Source: Mikrocytos mackini (Eukaryota; Endomyxa; Ascetosporea; Mikrocytida; Mikrocytiidae). Taken from it: a stretch of DNA of 20,696 nt. The notes under the pieces are model-generated. The model saw only the letters and a list, made by a program, of their open reading frames with translations, was not told the origin of the DNA and did not search any database. The position numbers and the translations under genes are program-made. Shown in pieces: positions 16,569 to 20,696 of the stretch (positions are counted from its first letter, which is position 1; each line of letters starts with the position of its first letter). The stretch is from positions 1 to 20,696 of the forward strand of contig JASNJN010000298.1 of assembly GCA_030180075.1 (NCBI GenBank), given 5' to 3'.

Positions 16569-19241
16569 TTATTTTAATTCTATATTCAAATCCAAATTCT
16601 TCTTAACCTTTATTTCATCGTTAGTTTTACTCATTACTTTATACATTTTATCCTGAACATATTCAACATTTTTAAAAGCAGAGATTTGTGTTAAGTATTC
16701 TTTGAACGCATCGATGTATCTATTTGCACTGGTTCCCAAATCATAATAGTCATATGAAACCACCCAAAAATAAGCTTTTGTTGCTGTTAGCGAATATAAA
16801 AAGCACTCGGGATTAACAAAGATCTTGTCTTCGTATCTTCTGTCGTATAAGAAACAAACCAAATCGAATGTCTTTCCTTTAACCTTGTCCAATGTGACTA
16901 CTTCAATATTGAGCTCACTCATTTCATCCTCCACTATTTTCTTTACAACATTTAGATACTGGCTTCCATCAACAACTAACCCAATCTTATTAATGTCTTT
17001 ATCAACGATTAATTTTCTGTTCAACTTTTCTTTTACAATGTAAAAAACATCCTTTATGAATTCGAAATTTTCATTCTCCATAATGTTTATGTACCAAACA
17101 TCTACATCGTCCATTATTCCAAAGTCCGTTGTGCTTTTTTCTGTCTTAGCTTTCTTTGGGCCTCCTAATATATCATCGTCAAAGTCAAGTCCAAGCCCAA
17201 CTCTCTTCTTCAGTTTTTGTGGTTGTTTAGGCCTTGTCTGGTTACCAAGTATATAATTGTATGAGTTTTTTAATTGGTCTGATTGCTGAATATTGTGTAG
17301 GACGTCCAAAGACTGCATTCCATTCTGTGCTAGTCTGTCAATAAAACTTGCTGGAATCTTTTTGTTGTGCTTCTTTGCAGAGTTTCGAATGTCAAAATTG
17401 TTTTCTATAAAAACGATCTTTTTGGTTCTTTCATCAACAAACCGCAAAAAGTTTATTTCTTGGACTTTATCTACTTCTACAATAATCAAATAATCGAAAG
17501 AGTGGTCTTCTAAAAGCTTGAAGCTATTTTTCTCTTTTAAGTTTTCTTCACTTGTGAACACAATTGGGGAATTAACTAAGAAATTCTTCAGACAGAAATT
17601 TCTAGCTGACTGGTCGTCGAAAGTCTTCATTGTTCTGAGGCGGAGAAGGTCCGTTTCTTTTCTGTTCAACTCCTCTTGAAGGTATAATATACAGAAGGAA
17701 ATGTAACTTATATATGAATCTTTTAAATGCGCCTTTTCATTTTCCTTTTCTAAGTTAAAATATTTGTTCCTTATTTCTTCCATTTCATTTGAACTCTTTT
17801 TCCGGGTGTATTTTTCTTCGGTTTTGCTCTCTTGTTTAGCTTTTTCCAATTCAACTTCCAAATATTTCAAGTCGATTTCTATTTGTTGTTTATCCTTTTC
17901 TAGGTCCTTCATAATTTCTTTTAGGTCTTCTTCGTTAAACCTTTTCAAGAAACTATCGACTTGTGCTCCGATATTATATGGCTTCGATGTATTGAACTCG
18001 TTGGCGACCTTCAAATACTCGGGTAGGTAAATATAACCAGAATTAACTAGCAATTGGTAGGTTAAAATTTCTTAAATTAAATTGTTCACGTAGTGTTCAC
18101 TGTGGGTTAAACCCAAGATTTTGGGAATGTTGTTGTTAAATAAATAGAACTTATTGATTGAGTACTGGAACGAGTAAAAAGCCGATATCAACATTCTAAC
18201 TATTCTCTTGCATCCGCTCCCAGCAGCTGTTCGGACGTAACTCACCATACTTCCCTCGTTGCCTGGTGCTATGCACTTACAAAATATGGCGTATTGTTCT
18301 TCGCTTAGAAAATTACAAGTCTCGGTTTGGAAAAGGTTAGAAAGGTGTCTCCAAATACTTGTGTCCGTGAATGGAAATGTCTCCTTTGGGTTAAGAATTA
18401 GTCTGAAGCATTCTTGTTCATACAGGCTCCTAATATGTGCCAATATTTTCTTGTATTTGTCTAATTCGATGAATTCCGCGACAGATATCTGAAGTTTAGG
18501 TTTCTTTAGTTTGAAATTACAGTTACCCTGGATAGTTTTGCCTTTCTCGTTGCATAGTTTGTATACGTTCCCAAAGCAGTCGGCTGCAATCATTCTATCC
18601 AAATCATCTTTAGCATTGACATACGGGTCTCTATAAATATACATGTTTTCGAGTTTGTTTGCTTCTTCTTCGGCAAACACATTAAGGCATTTATTCGCTT
18701 CTTTTGATACCCATTGGTAAGTTAGGGCTTGGAGTATTTGTTTGAATTTGGCCTTGCAATCTGCTCTGGTTTGGAAACTAAATAAAGATTTGGAAATTTT
18801 GTTCGCAGAGAAGATGTCGTTCTCTTTGGGGCTCAGCGATGAAACAAAATGAATCTCATTCTTTCCGAAATTAATCCTAAACAAATACAGCTTGTGCGCT
18901 GTTCTCTGAAGCTTCTCATTTGTTTCGTATTCGATTGTCAATGTGTACGACTCGCTTTCTGGGTGGATATCAAATACTTCGAGGTTGTGCCATTTGTTTT
19001 CGGAATCATTCGAAGTCTTCTGTAGATCTTCGAACATACTCCTATGTACTTCTATTATGTTTGTTGCTATCCTTGAGGTGATATAGGAATAGTAGTGGTT
19101 TGTGTTAGTAAGATTTGTATTTTGTGTTGTACCACATGTACGTCTGATAAAATCACTATACATGGAATCTATACAATCTAGTGTATCTTGGAACAATAGC
19201 TCTGGGTTATGTTCACATAAAAACTGCCGTATGATATCCAT
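16569..19241 (-). pseudogene. Aquarius/Cwf11-like SF1 helicase, decayed motifs, in-frame TAA
   Basis: Reading starts at ATG 19241 and continues in one frame to TAA 16569, interrupted by a single TAA at 18072-18074 after codon 389. Motifs in order: Q-motif FLSEEQYAI (311-319), Walker A AAGSGCKR (339-346) in place of GxGKT, motif Ia PKILGLTHSEHYVNNL just before the stop. After it come a coiled stalk, motif II FDYLIIVEVD in place of DEA, motif III IENNFD in place of GD-x2-Q, then RLAQNGMQSLDVLHNIQ, motif V VVTLDKVKGKTFDLV and motif VI SLTATKAYFWV. The order, the THS motif Ia, and the LGN and INI landmarks resemble Aquarius, the intron-binding spliceosomal helicase; Sen1/UPF1 relatives are the alternative. 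A basic KKAK segment could be a nuclear signal. ATP hydrolysis looks lost. Confidence 0.65.
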
Positions 19242-19399
19242 TTCAATAAGCCCTTAATTGGGAATTTAACTTTTAAGAAATAAAAAATGAACATAACACA
19301 GCATACAGCAGCCAAATGACCCTAAGCTTAAAGAAGAATTTGGCAATTAACCGCGTAAGATAACTATGAAATGAAATTAAGCGGGTACTCATAGATTGA

Positions 19400-19607
19400 T
19401 TAACACTTTCGCCCCCATGTGGGTCAATATGACCCATAACGAACTTGGCATATAGGACATTTTGGGTCAATATGACCCACAAAATCAGTTTCTTTACGGA
19501 CATTTTGGGTCAATTTGACCCATAAAAACCATTTCATTTAGGACCATTTGGGTCAATTTGACCCAAAACACAAAATGCTTGAAGACCATATGGGTCAATA
19601 TGACCCA
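19400..19607. repeat. Array of five TGGGTCA/TGACCCA palindromes at 43-bp period
   Basis: The 17-bp palindrome TGGGTCAATWTGACCCA occurs at 19420, 19463, 19506, 19549 and 19591, spaced 43, 43, 43 and 42 bp. Arms of 7 bp are perfect in all five; the centre is ATA or ATT. The 26-bp linkers vary except for a GGACATT-like end. The array begins 16 bases after a TTAA (19400-19403) followed by CACTTTCGCCCCC, which resembles the end of a piggyBac-type transposon, where TTAA is the target. It also lies 160-370 bases upstream of the helicase ATG, so it could act as clustered protein-binding sites. Both readings are inference. Confidence 0.85.
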
Positions 19608-20696
19608 TGATATATTGTCAAAATTAAACACATAGTTGGGTAATATAGGCGAAATCTATACATATTTGGCAATAAAATTATGAATTTGTGAATTTAAAAA
19701 TCAAAGTACTCCATTCAATTATCATATAAAGTCTATTTGTTACTATTTATAATTGAAACTTTTACATTTATATTAAATTTATTTATTTAGTCTCTCCAAT
19801 TTGGTTTCTATTTATTTCTATGGCTAATTCTTCTTCTTACTCCTTAGATTTATTATTCTTTTCCCTTGTTCTTAGTTTGTTTTACAGTGAAACCTCTGAA
19901 TTTAGTAAAAAATGTGCATTTTCCAGAAATCTTGCTAAAAACATAGTAAATAAAAATTTTTAGTTGCATTAAAATTCAACATCCCCGTTCCATATGTGTC
20001 GTTTTGTTTCAAGATGGGTCCTTTTTTAAATTTGAAAATCCGTCTTAAACTGACGATCAACCCATCATGTTTATATTATTTTTTTCCCGTTTTCATTTAT
20101 ATCATAAATATATACATTTGAATTTGTATGTATTGAATTTCGTTTGTTAAAAACGTTTATAAACATATTCTTTCATTCCAACAATACGGATATTATTATC
20201 ATGAAAAGGACTCATCTTGAAACAAAACGACACATATGTAGGACAATATATACTAAATCTTGAATTTTGATATTTGGTTGCACTTAAAATATACATGAAA
20301 TGTTGTTGATTTCTTTGTTACCAATATTCTAACATTTCTTTGAAATTTTACCTAAGCTTTATTGGTTTGCTTTCATTTATATTTCTAACTAGAATAGAAT
20401 ATGATCTGGAATATGTGTTCATTCAATAGTCGTATTTTAAGGTTCTAAATGTTAAACATTTTTAGTAACAGTTCTAACTTTGGCCAATGTCTTTGGTAAT
20501 ATTAATAAAACAAACCATTTAATCTCGAAAATGTGTTGTGCATACACTTGATTTAAATAATCCAATATGTATATAATATAATTATAACAACGACTTAGTT
20601 TAGCCAGTATATTCAGCTCTTATGTTCACATGATATTGTATTATTTACACAAATTACAAAATAGGTGAAAATATTGATTAGTTTTAGCTATATTAT
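19608..20696. other. Non-coding right end of window
   Basis: AT-rich DNA with stops in all frames and no ORF of note. Apart from the MITE at 19995, a possible single pogo-like end (CAGTGAAACCTCTG at 19885, preceded by TA) is visible without a matching partner downstream. No tRNA or rRNA seen. Confidence 0.5.
19995..20234. mobile_element. 240-bp mariner-like MITE
   Basis: The left end reads TGTGTCGTTTTGTTTCAAG, continuing for 31 bp of terminal inverted repeat; the right end is its inverted copy with one mismatch (G/A at position 23). TA flanks both sides (19993-19994 and 20235-20236). No transposase inside; the body is AT-rich. The near-perfect ends suggest a younger insertion than the pogo-like MITE at 3217. 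The family is Tc1/mariner by TA flanks and end style. Confidence 0.85.

Noticed and set aside
18051-18053. Separate gene starting at TTG after the helicase stop
   Set aside because: TTG is not a usual eukaryotic start, and the two halves share frame and together give the ordered helicase motifs, so one broken gene is simpler.
19404-19607. CRISPR array
   Set aside because: The repeated unit is a 17-bp palindrome with 26-bp drifting linkers in a eukaryotic-looking context, without cas genes.
19885-19898. Complete pogo element starting at CAGTGAAACCTCTG
   Set aside because: No inverted partner end or transposase is visible downstream in the window; at most a solo end.

Overview
The window reads as a piece of an AT-rich, compact but transposon-laden eukaryotic genome. 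The intact-looking genes are long single-exon ORFs that all end in TAA, most intergenic gaps are short, and the proteins are divergent, Lys/Asn/Ile-rich and mostly unrecognisable. At least eight DNA-transposon or retroposon insertions lie between or inside genes. This combination fits a large-genome microsporidian best (inference), but no rRNA, tRNA or slowly evolving marker is present to prove it. Nothing looks bacterial or viral.

Layout. 1-2010 is repeat territory: a perfect 93-bp-arm hairpin at the window edge, a GC-rich island without a recognisable gene, and a 1.4-kb AT-rich palindromic element. 2011-4080 has no credible gene but carries a 329-bp pogo/Tigger-like MITE. 4081-6943 holds two divergent genes: a small type I surface-type protein with an internal duplication (minus) and a tail-anchored ankyrin-SAM protein (plus). 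7084-7747 is a small gene split by a 255-bp retroposon with a 19-bp target duplication. Two direct copies of a ~195-bp TA-flanked MITE follow. 8552-11656 is a head-to-head pair of Tc1-like (DD34E) transposons, both broken, bounded outside by matching IR/DR ends. One copy is further disrupted by a nested 397-bp MITE with a 9-bp target duplication, for which the sister copy gives the empty site.

11973-16326 carries three genes: a FYVE/rabphilin-type zinc-finger coiled-coil protein (plus), a secreted Cys-containing coiled-coil protein (plus), and an all-helical protein of unknown function (minus). 16569-19241 (minus) is an SF1 helicase resembling the spliceosomal intron-binding helicase Aquarius/Cwf11. 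Its ATPase motifs are decayed and one in-frame TAA divides it. Upstream of it lies a striking array of five 17-bp palindromes (TGGGTCA-3-TGACCCA) at a 43-bp period, next to a TTAA. The last kilobase is non-coding with a 240-bp mariner-like MITE.

The genes do not form an obvious pathway. Secretion/membrane traits recur (two signal-peptide proteins, one tail-anchored protein, one possible Rab-effector finger). All family assignments come from reading motifs; no database search was possible.
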